Source: an uncultured Lachnospiraceae bacterium
Lineage (GTDB): Bacteria > Bacillota > Clostridia > Lachnospirales > Lachnospiraceae
Assembly: GCA_910584695.1 (NCBI GenBank)
Contig: CAJUBR010000006.1
Coordinates: 1-64,000, forward strand
DNA length: 64,000 nucleotides
Reading direction: 5' to 3'
How positions within the stretch are numbered: the stretch's first letter is position 1; each line of letters starts with the position of its first letter. Shown piece by piece: positions 26,326-36,317 of this stretch. Below the pieces are notes generated by a model. It was not told the origin of the DNA and ran no database searches. It worked only from the letters and a program-made list of their open reading frames with translations. The position numbers and the translations under genes are program-made.

Positions 26326-28038
26326 CTAAAACATATAATACCGCCTCGCTAATGCCACCTCTTCAAAAGGTTCACAGGTTATTTCCTTCCCATCTACCGT
26401 AACCGTATAAGTTTCCGGATCTACCCGTATATCTGCCATTATATTATTATGGCGCATATCCTTTTTTCCGATCGTTCTGCAGTTTTTAACAGGCAGAACC
26501 ATCCGGTTTAAACCCAGTGCTGCTTTTATTCCATGCTCATATGCATATTGCGATACAAAAGTAATACAGCTCCGGTCTACTGCCTGTCCTTTTGCCCCAA
26601 ACATCTTTGTATATACAACCGGCTGCGGAGTAGGAATGGATGCATTGGCATCTCCCATTCTGGAAGCACAAATAAATCCATTTTTTAATATCATTTCCGG
26701 CTTTGTTCCAAATAAGGCAGGCTTCCACAGCACTAAATCCGCAATCTTACCAACCTCCACAGAGCCGACATAATCCGAAATACCATGTGTAATTGCAGGA
26801 TTAATGGTATATTTAGAAATAAATCTCTTTACCCGGTTATTATCATTTCTTTCACTGTCCGTTTCCAACGGTCCTCGCTGCTTCTTCATTTTATCCGCAG
26901 TCTGCCATGTCCGCATGATCACTTCCCCCACCCGTCCCATCGCCTGAGAATCCGAACTCATCATGGAAAAAATGCCCATATCATGGAGGACATCCTCTGC
27001 CGCAATGGTTTCAGGCCGTATCCGGGAATCTGCAAATGCCACATCTTCCGGATTTGTCTTATCCAAGTGATGACAGACCATTAACATATCCAGGTGCTCA
27101 TCTATGGTATTTTTTGTATACGGCATTGTTGGATTCGTTGAAGACGGCAGTACATTAGGAAATGCGGCGGCTTTGATAATATCCGGTGCATGCCCCCCAC
27201 CCGCTCCTTCAGTATGATAGGTATGAATTGTCCGTTCCTTAAACGAAGCAATGGTACTTTCCACAAAGCCTCCTTCATTCAGCGTATCCGTATGAATGGA
27301 TACCTGTACATCATATTTATCTGCAACTGCCAGACAGTGGTCAATTGCATCTGGAGTGGAACCCCAGTCTTCATGGAGCTTTAGTCCCGCTGCCCCCGCT
27401 TTTATCTGTTCTTCTAACGGTTCCTCACTGCTTGTATTTCCCTTTCCCAAATATGCAAAATTCATTGGCAGACCTTCGGATGCCTCCAACATTTTATGTA
27501 TATTGAAAATTCCCGGTGTACAGGTGGTTGCATTGGTTCCATCTGCAGGTCCAGTCCCTCCTCCTATCATTGTTGTCACCCCACTGTAAAGTGCCGTTTC
27601 AATCTGTGTGGGACTGATAAAATGAATATGGGAATCAATTCCTCCGGCAGTTACAATCAAGCCTTCTCCCGCAACCGCCTCTGTCGCACTTCCGATAATC
27701 ATATCCGGTGTCACTCCATCCATCATATGAGGATTACCAGCCTTACCGATTCCTGCAATCCTTCCGTTTTTTATTCCAATGTCTGCTTTATAAATGCCGG
27801 TACTGTCTATAATGACTGCATTGGTTATCACTGTGTCCAAGCACTCCGCATCCGTGTGTACAGATGATTGTCCCATTCCGTCCCGAAGGGATTTTCCCCC
27901 GCCAAATTTGGCTTCTTCTCCATATACTGCATAATCCTTTTCTATCTCAATGATCAAAGAGGTATCTGCCAGACGGAGCCGGTCCCCCGTCGTTGGTCCA
28001 TACATATTTGCATATGCCTTTCTAGATATTTCTAACAT
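26326..28038 (-). CDS. ureC: Urease alpha subunit
   Basis: The 570-residue catalytic subunit has nickel ligands in GGIDSHIHF, the carbamylated Lys in GLKLHEDWG, and the active-site flap region MVCHHLDK followed by [17 protein letters not shown]. Length is standard. It hydrolyses urea to ammonia and carbamate in the cytoplasm. The start follows GGGAGGG, just behind the fused ureAB gene. Confidence 0.98.
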   Translation of the reverse strand: MLEISRKAYANMYGPTTGDRLRLADTSLIIEIEKDYAVYGEEAKFGGGKSLRDGMGQSSVHTDAECLDTVITNAVIIDSTGIYKADIGIKNGRIAGIGKAGNPHMMDGVTPDMIIGSATEAVAGEGLIVTAGGIDSHIHFISPTQIETALYSGVTTMIGGGTGPADGTNATTCTPGIFNIHKMLEASEGLPMNFAYLGKGNTSSEEPLEEQIKAGAAGLKLHEDWGSTPDAIDHCLAVADKYDVQVSIHTDTLNEGGFVESTIASFKERTIHTYHTEGAGGGHAPDIIKAAAFPNVLPSSTNPTMPYTKNTIDEHLDMLMVCHHLDKTNPEDVAFADSRIRPETIAAEDVLHDMGIFSMMSSDSQAMGRVGEVIMRTWQTADKMKKQRGPLETDSERNDNNRVKRFISKYTINPAITHGISDYVGSVEVGKIADLVLWKPALFGTKPEMILKNGFICASRMGDANASIPTPQPVVYTKMFGAKGQAVDRSCITFVSQYAYEHGIKAALGLNRMVLPVKNCRTIGKKDMRHNNIMADIRVDPETYTVTVDGKEITCEPFEEVALARRYYMF

Positions 28039-28049
28039 AGTATCCCTCC

Positions 28050-28730
28050 CTAAATTCCTTTAAATCCAAGTGCCTTTGCCTTCATAAATGCTGCTTCTTT
28101 TATCGTTTCATCATCCATACTTCCATTTACTAGCCCGTTTAGACCATATCCCATACGCTGCCCGCCGATCCTTACCAGCACAATCTGCTTTGTTTCCCCC
28201 GGCTCAAAGCGCACTGCTGTTCCAGAGGGAATATCAAGACGCATCCCATATGCTGCCCGCCGGTTAAAAGAAAGCTCTTTATTCACTTCAAAAAAGTGAA
28301 AATGAGACCCCACCTGAATTGGACGGTCTGCCGTGTTGACAACCGGAATCTCTATTGTTTCCTTATTCTCATTCAATATCAAACTTCCTTCCTTTGCAAG
28401 AATTTCTCCGGGTATCAGCTTTTGTGCCGCAGGAATCGGATTATGTACCGTAACCAGCTTGGTTCCGTCTAAAAATGTTGCCTCAATCTGAATTTCCGGA
28501 ATCATTTCGGCAACCCCCTCCATCACATCCTCTGCCGACAATAGTTTCCTTCCATAACGCATCAGTTCTGCTACACTCATTCCCATTCTTGCCTGTTCCA
28601 ATATTTCAGAAGAAATATAGGCAACTGCCTCCGGATAATTCAATTTTAATCCCTTCTGTCTTCGTTCCTTTGCCAGATTTCCGGCATAGTGCAGCATTAG
28701 CTTTTCCTGTTCTCTTGGTGTTAAATGCAT
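28050..28730 (-). CDS. ureAB: Fused urease gamma-beta subunit
   Basis: The 226-residue protein joins the gamma subunit (residues 1 to about 100; [17 protein letters not shown]) to the beta subunit (from about 108; [11 protein letters not shown], then [11 protein letters not shown]). Fusion of these two subunits is known from Helicobacter UreA and some Firmicutes, whereas most bacteria have separate genes. It is the first structural urease gene and follows the receiver-kinase gene by only 20 bases, so it has no room for its own promoter. Confidence 0.95.
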   Translation of the reverse strand: MHLTPREQEKLMLHYAGNLAKERRQKGLKLNYPEAVAYISSEILEQARMGMSVAELMRYGRKLLSAEDVMEGVAEMIPEIQIEATFLDGTKLVTVHNPIPAAQKLIPGEILAKEGSLILNENKETIEIPVVNTADRPIQVGSHFHFFEVNKELSFNRRAAYGMRLDIPSGTAVRFEPGETKQIVLVRIGGQRMGYGLNGLVNGSMDDETIKEAAFMKAKALGFKGI

Positions 28731-28750
28731 AAAATCTCCTCCTAAAATAT

Positions 28751-29821
28751 TTATCGCACAAAACTTAATGTAACCTCGGCTCCCCGGTCTACCTCTCCGA
28801 TTATGCTGACTTTACCTCCGTGCCGTTTCATAATTCTGTCCACCAGTGCAAGTCCTACGCCGCTTCCTTCATATTCTGTGTCATCATGCAGGCGCAGAAA
28901 AATAGTAAACAATTTTTCTGCATACTCCATATCAAAACCGGCTCCATTATCTTTTATTGTAATATTTGTCCAGACCTCATCCTTTTCGGAATTTATTATA
29001 ATTACAGGCGTTTCCCGTTTTCCGGTAAATTTAATTGCATTGTGGAGAACATTTTTTACAGCCAGCCTTATGAGCACCTCATCCCCGAATACGGTTCCCA
29101 ATGTGTTGTGAATAAAAGTAATTTTACGATCGGGTTCTAATGATTTTAGCTCTTCAAATACGGAATCAACAATAACATCCATATCAATTTCCTTAAAATC
29201 AGGCTTGATATTGCACATTCTTGAAAAATCTAACAGTCTTAGTATCATTTCCCTTAGCTGGTTTGATTTATTCTGTATCATATCCGCAACTTCAAGCACT
29301 TCTGTACCTGTCTGTTCTCCAAGTTCTTCCTTTAACGTGCCAATCAGCAGCGATATGACCTCTAAAGGCGAACGCAGATCGTGGGATACTGCACTACAAA
29401 ACAGGTTAAGTTCTTTATTGGCGGCTGCCAGCTCCTGATTCTGTCTGGACATCCGAATATGCATACGTACTCTGGCAATACACTCCTCTCTAATAAAAGG
29501 CTTTAATATATAATCACAGCACCCGATTTCAAAGCCCTCACGAATTACTTCCGGACGATTTTCCGCTGTCAGGAAAATAACCGGAATCTCACTGGTTTTA
29601 GGATTTTCTTTTATTTTCTGACATACCGTTAATCCGTTCATACCCGCCATCCGAATATCCAGCAGAATCAGGTCTGGCTGCCTATGCTCCAAAAAATCAA
29701 GGGCCCTCTCCCCATTTACCGCAGCATAAACACGATAACCTTCTTCCTTTAATATCCCGCTTACATATGCAATGTGATCCGGCATATCATCCACAATCAG
29801 AACTTCAGCCCATTCACTCAT
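28751..29821 (-). CDS. Receiver-histidine kinase protein between urt and ure genes
   Basis: The 356-residue soluble protein has an N-terminal receiver domain (Asp55 in [13 protein letters not shown], Lys in ILKPF), then a HisKA dimerisation domain with His147 in [11 protein letters not shown], then an ATPase domain with the N-box region [13 protein letters not shown] and GSGVGLALV. It has no membrane segment. A receiver in front of a kinase suggests that another kinase controls this one. It is the sixth gene of the urt-ure run (20-base gaps on each side). It may tune urea use or branch to other targets. Confidence 0.88.
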   Translation of the reverse strand: MSEWAEVLIVDDMPDHIAYVSGILKEEGYRVYAAVNGERALDFLEHRQPDLILLDIRMAGMNGLTVCQKIKENPKTSEIPVIFLTAENRPEVIREGFEIGCCDYILKPFIREECIARVRMHIRMSRQNQELAAANKELNLFCSAVSHDLRSPLEVISLLIGTLKEELGEQTGTEVLEVADMIQNKSNQLREMILRLLDFSRMCNIKPDFKEIDMDVIVDSVFEELKSLEPDRKITFIHNTLGTVFGDEVLIRLAVKNVLHNAIKFTGKRETPVIIINSEKDEVWTNITIKDNGAGFDMEYAEKLFTIFLRLHDDTEYEGSGVGLALVDRIMKRHGGKVSIIGEVDRGAEVTLSFVR

Positions 29822-29840
29822 AATAATCCCTCATTTCCGT

Positions 29841-30533
29841 TTAGTCTGTCATCAACTTCTGAACATGAACCGGATCCGCTTCGGCAGTTTTACCCTGAAA
29901 AACAATTTCTCCCTTTTCCATTACATAAAGATAAGAGGAATTCTTTAATACAAAATCCAGATACTGCTCTACCAGTAAGACCGTAATCTTTTTCCATTTA
30001 TTAATTTTCTGAACTGCCTCACCAATATCTGCAATAATAGATGGCTGAATTCCCTCCGTAGGCTCATCTAAAATCAATATTTGGGGGTCTGCCACTAAGG
30101 CTCTTGCAATGGCTAACTGTTGCTGCTGTCCACCCGATAAATCACCACCCTTACGCTTGGCATACTGTGAAAGCTTTGGAAATAAATCGTAAAGATAATC
30201 CGGTATCTTTCCTTTCCCGCCTAACGGCTGCAAACCTAACTCGATATTTTCCTCCACTGTCATCTGAGGAAAGATATCCCGTCCCTGAGGAACATAACCG
30301 ATTCCCTGCTTTACCCTCTCATAAACTGGCATCTTAATCAATTCCTTATCCTTCATAAGAATACTTCCCTTTGGAGTTTTAACCAGTCCCATGATACTTT
30401 TCAGCGTCGTACTCTTTCCGACACCGTTTCTTCCGATCAGACTGACAATTTCGCCCTCCATAATATCCAGAGATAAATTACGAATCACCTTGCTTTCCCC
30501 GTAACAGGAATCCAGGTTTAAAATTTTCAGCAT
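29841..30533 (-). CDS. urtE: Urea ABC transporter ATPase UrtE
   Basis: The 230-residue LivF-type ATPase has Walker A GRNGVGKST, signature LSGGQQQQ and Walker B ILILDEPTEGIQPS. The EGIQPS ending is characteristic of UrtE. The start at 30533 directly follows the urtD stop and has GAGGTGG upstream. Confidence 0.92.
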   Translation of the reverse strand: MLKILNLDSCYGESKVIRNLSLDIMEGEIVSLIGRNGVGKSTTLKSIMGLVKTPKGSILMKDKELIKMPVYERVKQGIGYVPQGRDIFPQMTVEENIELGLQPLGGKGKIPDYLYDLFPKLSQYAKRKGGDLSGGQQQQLAIARALVADPQILILDEPTEGIQPSIIADIGEAVQKINKWKKITVLLVEQYLDFVLKNSSYLYVMEKGEIVFQGKTAEADPVHVQKLMTD

Positions 30534-30534
30534 A

Positions 30535-31299
30535 TTATTCACCACCTCTTCCAAGATAAACCGACTGTACCGTTTTATCTGCTAAAACCTCATCAATACT
30601 GCCTTCCATCAGTACCTTTCCCTCATGTAAGACCGTTACTGTATCTGCTGCCTGTTTCACAAAATCCATATCATGTTCAATCACGATAATGGTACATTCC
30701 TTTTTTATTTCTTTTAATATCTCACCTGTTTTAAAGGTTTCCGGCTTTCCCATTCCGGCAGCCGGCTCATCTAACATAATAATTTCCGGTCTTTGCACCA
30801 ACTGCATACCGATTTCCAACCATTGCTTTTCACCATGTGCCAATGCACCCGCACGTAGCCCCGCATGTTCTTTTAATCCTACTCTTTCCAATACCTGATA
30901 AATCCATTTCATTTCTTCCTTCGAGGTTTTTTTAAAAATAGTATCCAAAATACCCTTATGTCCTTTTAAGGAAAGTATCATATTGTCCTCTACCGTAAGA
31001 TTTACAAACACAGAGGGAACCTGAAACTTACGCCCAATCCCTTCCGTTACGATTTTGTATTCCGGCATGCCCATCAGCCTGATTTTCTCTCTTCCCTCTG
31101 GATAAAATGTTACCATACCCTTTGTCGGTTTCGTCTTTGCACAAATAATATCAAGCAGGGTCGTTTTTCCGGCACCATTCGGTCCAATAAAGAAATGAAT
31201 GCTGTTCCGCTTTACATTTGCATTTACATCCGTTAATGCATAAAATCCGTCAAAACACACGGATATATTTTTTATTTTTAATACTGTGTTATCTTCCAT
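30535..31299 (-). CDS. urtD: Urea ABC transporter ATPase UrtD
   Basis: The 254-residue LivG-type ATPase has Walker A GPNGAGKTT, the ALAHGEKQWLEIGMQL signature region and Walker B IIMLDEPAAGM, all matching UrtD. The ATG at 31299 is preferred; the frame extends to a TTG at 31314. The ribosome site is weak. Confidence 0.92.
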   Translation of the reverse strand: MEDNTVLKIKNISVCFDGFYALTDVNANVKRNSIHFFIGPNGAGKTTLLDIICAKTKPTKGMVTFYPEGREKIRLMGMPEYKIVTEGIGRKFQVPSVFVNLTVEDNMILSLKGHKGILDTIFKKTSKEEMKWIYQVLERVGLKEHAGLRAGALAHGEKQWLEIGMQLVQRPEIIMLDEPAAGMGKPETFKTGEILKEIKKECTIIVIEHDMDFVKQAADTVTVLHEGKVLMEGSIDEVLADKTVQSVYLGRGGE

Positions 31300-31382
31300 A
31301 TCATTTACCCGCAAAAGCTATAAGCTTATCCTTTCTTTATTCTGCCTTTTTCACCTTTTACAATGCTGCTGTTTTCACCATT

Positions 31383-32450
31383 CTAATCTGTTTTTCGATC
31401 AACTTTCGAAATTCTCTCCTTTACAAGACCAACAATTCCACCCTTGAAGAAAAGGATTGTGATGCAAAAAATCGCTCCGATAATATACTGCCATATATCC
31501 ACCAGACTGCCAGAGCTTAAATTATATTCACACAGGTTGATTAAAAAAGCACCAATAATTGCTCCGATAATTGTTCCTCTTCCTCCCACTGCAACCCAGA
31601 TTACCATGGTAATCGAATAGGAAATGGTCATTTGAGAAGGGGTAATACTCCCGTTGAAATTCACAAAAACAGCACCTGCCACTCCTGCAAATACAGCTGA
31701 TATTACATAGATAAAGGTTTTGAATTTACTCACTTTATAACCAGAGAAATACGTCCGGTTTTCACCGTCACGGATTGCAATCAGCAGCTTGCCAAATTTG
31801 CTATCCACCAGATATTTTGAGCTTGCATATGCAAGCACCAACAACAGCAGTGCAAGATAGAACACCTTCATCATATTATCTATGTTTCCGCTGCCTTTGA
31901 TACTCCCAAATAAAGATTTAATTTCCGTGATACCAACATTCCCGTTTGTATACGGAGACAGTGCAATAAACATAGAATATGCTGCCCAGGTCAATGCCTG
32001 CGAAATAATGGAAAAATACACACCTTTTACCCTGCTTTTAAATATAAAGTATCCGATAATTCCTGCTGCTGCTCCCGGCACAACAAACACCATTAGCATA
32101 GAAACAAAAATATTTTGGAACGGTCTCCAGATAAGTGGAAGCTCCGTCAGCCCCCCTACCTGCATAAAATCTGTAATTCCTCCCTGCGTCTCCTGTAATT
32201 TCAAATACATTGCCATCGCATAGCCTCCCAAGCAAAAATACAGACCATGTCCAAGACTTAGAATTCCGGTATATCCCCAGATTAAATCCAACCCGATTGC
32301 TACAATGGCAAATGCAATACATTTTCCCAAAAACAGCACCATAGAGGTACTTTTAATGATTCCCGCACCAGCCAGAATAGGTGCAAGTGCTAGTAAAATT
32401 ACAATAACAAGAAAACATATATTACTTCCTTGATTTTTCAATTTTTTCAT
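31383..32450 (-). CDS. urtC: Urea ABC transporter permease UrtC
   Basis: The 355-residue LivM-family permease has about ten hydrophobic helices and the conserved GYTGILSLGHGLYFCLGGYAM stretch. It pairs with UrtB to form the membrane channel. A GGAGG site precedes the start. A 68-base gap to the next gene holds no terminator. Confidence 0.93.
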   Translation of the reverse strand: MKKLKNQGSNICFLVIVILLALAPILAGAGIIKSTSMVLFLGKCIAFAIVAIGLDLIWGYTGILSLGHGLYFCLGGYAMAMYLKLQETQGGITDFMQVGGLTELPLIWRPFQNIFVSMLMVFVVPGAAAGIIGYFIFKSRVKGVYFSIISQALTWAAYSMFIALSPYTNGNVGITEIKSLFGSIKGSGNIDNMMKVFYLALLLLVLAYASSKYLVDSKFGKLLIAIRDGENRTYFSGYKVSKFKTFIYVISAVFAGVAGAVFVNFNGSITPSQMTISYSITMVIWVAVGGRGTIIGAIIGAFLINLCEYNLSSGSLVDIWQYIIGAIFCITILFFKGGIVGLVKERISKVDRKTD

Positions 32451-32461
32451 CGTCCTGCCTC

Positions 32462-33367
32462 CTATTCATCCAGACTTCTGCTTTTTACTATAAAAAGCCC
32501 CTGTGGACGCTTCTGTAAAAAGACAATAACAATAAGTAATACAATGGCTTTTGCAATTGTTGCTGAAGTATACTGCTCTGCAAAAATGCCGGAAAATCCA
32601 ATAATGGAGGAACCCAATACCGTACCGGCTAATTTTCCTACACCTCCTAACACAATTGCCATAAATGAATTTACAATATAACTCTGTCCCACAGTAGAAT
32701 CAATAGAGCCTAATAAAGCAACGGAACAGCCTGCAATACCTGCCATACCGGAACCTATGGCAAATGTGATGTTATCCACCTTTCTGGAATTAATACCCAT
32801 ACATTGTGCCATGGAACGATTCTGCACAACCGCCCGCATCTGTTTTCCGAAACCGGAACGATACATGATCAAATACATTCCCAACAGGCACATCAATACA
32901 AGCAAAATAATAAAAATACGGTTTAAGGAAAATGTACATCCGTTTATGGTGATACCTCCCTCCAAAAAGGAAGGTACCGTTACGTTTACACCCTGAGTTC
33001 CAAAAATACTCCTTGCAGCCTGCTGTAAAATTAAACTAATTCCCCAGGTAGCTAACAAGCTGTCAATTTCCCTGCCATACAATCTGGATATAATAAACCG
33101 CTCCATGATACTCCCCAATAGGAAAGTGGTGAAAAATGCAACCGGTATTGCCAATATGTAATAAATACCCTGCATACTTGGCGGAACAACCACCGCCACT
33201 ATATTTTGTACTACATAGGTCATATAGGCTCCCACCATTACAAATTCACCGTGTGCCATATTAATGACCCTCATCTGACCAAAAGTAATTGCAAGCCCTA
33301 AAGATGTCAAAAGAATAATGGAGCTTAAGCTCAAACCGTTAAACAATGCATTTACAAATTGTTCCAT
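32462..33367 (-). CDS. urtB: Urea ABC transporter permease UrtB
   Basis: The 301-residue LivH-family permease has about eight helices, with the N-terminal FGQMRVINMAHGEFVMVGAY motif and the later QNRSMAQCMGINSRKVD. It is 11 bases upstream of urtC. The AQCMGI loop corresponds to the ATPase contact. Confidence 0.94.
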   Translation of the reverse strand: MEQFVNALFNGLSLSSIILLTSLGLAITFGQMRVINMAHGEFVMVGAYMTYVVQNIVAVVVPPSMQGIYYILAIPVAFFTTFLLGSIMERFIISRLYGREIDSLLATWGISLILQQAARSIFGTQGVNVTVPSFLEGGITINGCTFSLNRIFIILLVLMCLLGMYLIMYRSGFGKQMRAVVQNRSMAQCMGINSRKVDNITFAIGSGMAGIAGCSVALLGSIDSTVGQSYIVNSFMAIVLGGVGKLAGTVLGSSIIGFSGIFAEQYTSATIAKAIVLLIVIVFLQKRPQGLFIVKSRSLDE

Positions 33368-33388
33368 ACTCCCAACCTCTTTTCTCTT

Positions 33389-34630
33389 CTATTCTAATGG
33401 CTGAATTCCTGCCTTTACCGCCCAGTCATAGTTCTTTAAGTATGGATCCGGATCCACCGGTGCATTTGTGGCGTAAATTTCTGTAATCAGACCATCTTCT
33501 CCAATTTCTCCAATCCGGACTGTTTTAGCCAAATGCTGGTTATCCCCATTAATGACAACGGTTCCTTCTGGTGCCTCATAGCTGATTTCACCCGAACGGA
33601 CTGCCCCTAAAACGTCGTCTACTTCAAAACTCCCCGCTTTTTCACAAACTTCCTTCCACAAATACACTGCATCATAAGCGGCTTCCGCAGGATCTGAGGT
33701 TACACGGTCTTTCCCGAATTTTTCCTTATAGGCTGCTACAAATTCTTTGTTTTTTTCCGTTGCAGTTGTCTGGTAATAATTCCACGAAACCATATGTCCT
33801 TTTAAAATGGAAGATCCAATGGTTGCCACTTCCTCTTCCGCAATAGAAAAGGACATAGTCATATAATCCTTTGATGTATAGTTTTTTTCTGACATCTGTT
33901 TAAAGAAAGATACATTTCCTGTACCATTCAGGGTATTAATGATAACATCAGGTTTTGCAGATTCGATCTTGGAAATAATAGACGCAAAATCTGTCTGGTC
34001 CATATCTGCGTACTCTTCACCCACTACTTCACATCCTGCTTCCTTCACCTGTGCATTAATAATCATATTGGCGGTTCTTGGAAAAACATAATCTGAACCA
34101 ATCAGGAAAAATTTTTTATATCCCTGGGCAATCAGGTATTCTATTGCAGGAACAATCTGCTGATTTGGAGCCGCACCCGTATACACAATATTGTCGGAAT
34201 CCTCCATTCCTTCATATTGCACCGGATACCATAATAACGCATTATAATCTTCAAAAATGGACTTTACTGCTTTTCTGGAGGATGAGGTCCAACACCCAAA
34301 TACCGTTGCCACTTTTTCACTATCTACTAATTTTTCAGCCTTTGTTGCAAATGTAGACGGCTCGGAAGCCCCGTCCTCTTCTACATACACAATCTGTTTT
34401 CCCAGCACACCTCCTGCCTTGTTGATTTCCTCTATTGCCAACACCTCCGCATCCCGGACAGATTTTTCACTAATTGCCATGGACCCTGTCAAGGAATGAA
34501 GTAACCCAACTTTTACGGTGTCTTCCTTTCCGGAGCCGGCAGAGGATGAATCACCACAGGCTACCAGTGATATCGCCATAAATAACGCCAATGTACATGC
34601 TGCAATCTTTTTAAAATATCTTTTTTCCAT
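33389..34630 (-). CDS. urtA: Urea ABC transporter substrate-binding lipoprotein UrtA
   Basis: The 413-residue type 1 periplasmic-binding-fold protein has a lipobox SLVAC (Cys25), the VGLLHSLTGSMAISE start of the mature domain, and VFGCWTSSSRK and LLWYPVQYEGME, which are hallmarks of UrtA rather than branched-chain amino-acid binders. It captures urea outside the cell. It is the first gene of the urtABCDE-kinase-ure run. The upstream interval contains a terminator for the preceding gene and no clear consensus promoter. Confidence 0.95.
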   Translation of the reverse strand: MEKRYFKKIAACTLALFMAISLVACGDSSSAGSGKEDTVKVGLLHSLTGSMAISEKSVRDAEVLAIEEINKAGGVLGKQIVYVEEDGASEPSTFATKAEKLVDSEKVATVFGCWTSSSRKAVKSIFEDYNALLWYPVQYEGMEDSDNIVYTGAAPNQQIVPAIEYLIAQGYKKFFLIGSDYVFPRTANMIINAQVKEAGCEVVGEEYADMDQTDFASIISKIESAKPDVIINTLNGTGNVSFFKQMSEKNYTSKDYMTMSFSIAEEEVATIGSSILKGHMVSWNYYQTTATEKNKEFVAAYKEKFGKDRVTSDPAEAAYDAVYLWKEVCEKAGSFEVDDVLGAVRSGEISYEAPEGTVVINGDNQHLAKTVRIGEIGEDGLITEIYATNAPVDPDPYLKNYDWAVKAGIQPLE

Positions 34631-34721
34631 ACTCTTTTCCTCCTCTTTTTGTAACCAATTTTGTTTCTAAAACTGATTACCTGCTTGCCCTTCTATCTGC
34701 TTTTTTTAATCAGGTGCAGAG

Positions 34722-34754
34722 CAAAAAAAATGCCGATACCATTATGGTACCGAC
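34722..34754 (-). terminator. Terminator upstream of urtA
   Basis: On the minus strand GTCGGTACCA (34745-34754) pairs with TGGTATCGGC (34732-34741) with two G-U pairs, followed by eight T. It ends the transcript of the second cytidylate-kinase-like gene and separates it from urtA. Confidence 0.85.
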
Positions 34755-34792
34755 TCCGTTGTCGTTTCTATGATGCAGTTTTAACAAATTAC

Positions 34793-35455
34793 CTATGCTT
34801 CCAAATTATGAAAAACATCTCTGCCAAGTTTGATCTTTAGATACGCTATAATAAGCGGAACGCATTTATCCCTGCCAATGCGGTCACTGTTTAATGTCAT
34901 ATCATAAAGCACCGGATTTGTCCAGTCCTCACCACCGGTATAGTACTTATAATAATCAGCACGATAGCGGTCTGTCTGATAAATCATTTTATTTGCTTCA
35001 TCAGAAGAAACATCCAATAAATTCACAATGCTGTCTACGCATGCACTCCTTGGTGCTTCAATGTAAACACTCACTACATTTTTGTAATTGCGCAAAATGT
35101 GATTGGCACATTTACCAATAATAATACAGGACTGTATCTTTGCAAGCTCACGGATAATTTGTGCCTGAATGTTATAAAGATTTACATCCGATGTAAAGCT
35201 TTTTTCTGTCGGTCCTACAATATAATCTGTATCCGGTGCAATCGTAAGCTTGTTAAGCAGATGAATTCCTCTCAGCTTTTCATCCACTTCTACAAATTTT
35301 TCCTTCTTAATGCCGCTGTAGTCAGATGCCATTGAAAGGATCTGGCTTTCATAACAGGGAATACCCAGTTCCTTAGAAAGTGCCATTCCGATTTGTTTTC
35401 CACCGCTTCCAAAGCCTCTTGCAATGGTAATTACATAATTTTTCAAACTCATCAT
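34793..35455 (-). CDS. Cytidylate kinase-like family protein, copy 2
   Basis: The 220-residue protein begins ITIARGFGSGGKQIGMALS, the FGSGG form of the family's phosphate-binding region. CIIIGKCANHIL and a TDRYRADYYKYYTG stretch follow, which parallel IFFGRCADFIL and DRQRHNYYKYVTG in copy 1. GGAG directly abuts the first of two ATGs, so the start may be the second ATG or a TTG two codons later. Substrate unknown. Confidence 0.78.
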   Translation of the reverse strand: MMSLKNYVITIARGFGSGGKQIGMALSKELGIPCYESQILSMASDYSGIKKEKFVEVDEKLRGIHLLNKLTIAPDTDYIVGPTEKSFTSDVNLYNIQAQIIRELAKIQSCIIIGKCANHILRNYKNVVSVYIEAPRSACVDSIVNLLDVSSDEANKMIYQTDRYRADYYKYYTGGEDWTNPVLYDMTLNSDRIGRDKCVPLIIAYLKIKLGRDVFHNLEA

Positions 35456-35547
35456 CTCCTTTGCATGCCTTTCATAAACTGCAATTTTATCCTATCACAG
35501 CCTGCAAAAGAATAAAACATTAAAAAAAAGAGATTATCCTATATAAA

Positions 35548-36306
35548 TCAGAGATTGCGATACATGCTTGGTGTCATTCCCGTCTCTTCCTTAAATACCT
35601 TTGTAAAATAATCCGGTGCTGCATAACCCAGTTTTTCACTGATTTCATAAGTCTTATCACTGGTCTTTTTTAACAGTATTTTGGCATATTCCATTTTTAT
35701 TCCATTCATTAATGTTTTAAAATTATATCCCGTTTTCTGTCGGCAGGTCTTTCCAAAATAATCCTTATTATATCCCATATGTTCCGCAACCATTTCCATT
35801 GTAACATTTTCTTTGATATGCTCTAATACATATTCACAGATTTCACGAAAAAAAGAATTGTTCTGATAATCAATCCCTCTTTTCAAAAATGTATTTTTTA
35901 TCTGTTCTAACAGCTGTTCTTCTTCTTTTGATGTATCAAGATATTCTCTCGCCCTTTTTAAAGCTTCTACCAGTTCCTCTTTTTTCACCGGCTTAACAAC
36001 AAAATCAGAAGCTCCTAAAATCATAGCCTGTCTTGCATATTCAAATTCATTATAAGAACTTAGCAGGATCGTATAGATTGTAATGCCCCGTTCCCTCATC
36101 TTGCGAAGCATTTCAATCCCGTCTAATATCGGCATACGAATATCCGTAATAACCACATCAAACTTTTCATTTTTTAGATTTTCTAATGCATCTCTGCCAT
36201 TTGATGCTTCCTTGGCAATCTCAAAGCCCTGCTCTTTCCAGACGTTCATTTTCCGGTACACAAAACGCAATGCCGCATCATCATCCACAACTAAAATCTT
36301 ATACAT
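35548..36306 (-). CDS. AraC-type response regulator
   Basis: The 252-residue protein has a receiver domain (Asp55 in VVITDIRMPILDG, Lys in VVKPV) and a C-terminal double helix-turn-helix of the AraC family (MGYNKDYFGKTCRQKTGYNF and a second helix pair ending in EETGMTPSMYRNL). The ATG at 36306 is spaced correctly from GAGG; an ATG two codons earlier is too close. It follows the hybrid kinase gene immediately and is its likely partner. Confidence 0.9.
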   Translation of the reverse strand: MYKILVVDDDAALRFVYRKMNVWKEQGFEIAKEASNGRDALENLKNEKFDVVITDIRMPILDGIEMLRKMRERGITIYTILLSSYNEFEYARQAMILGASDFVVKPVKKEELVEALKRAREYLDTSKEEEQLLEQIKNTFLKRGIDYQNNSFFREICEYVLEHIKENVTMEMVAEHMGYNKDYFGKTCRQKTGYNFKTLMNGIKMEYAKILLKKTSDKTYEISEKLGYAAPDYFTKVFKEETGMTPSMYRNL

Positions 36307-36317
36307 AGACATTCCTC

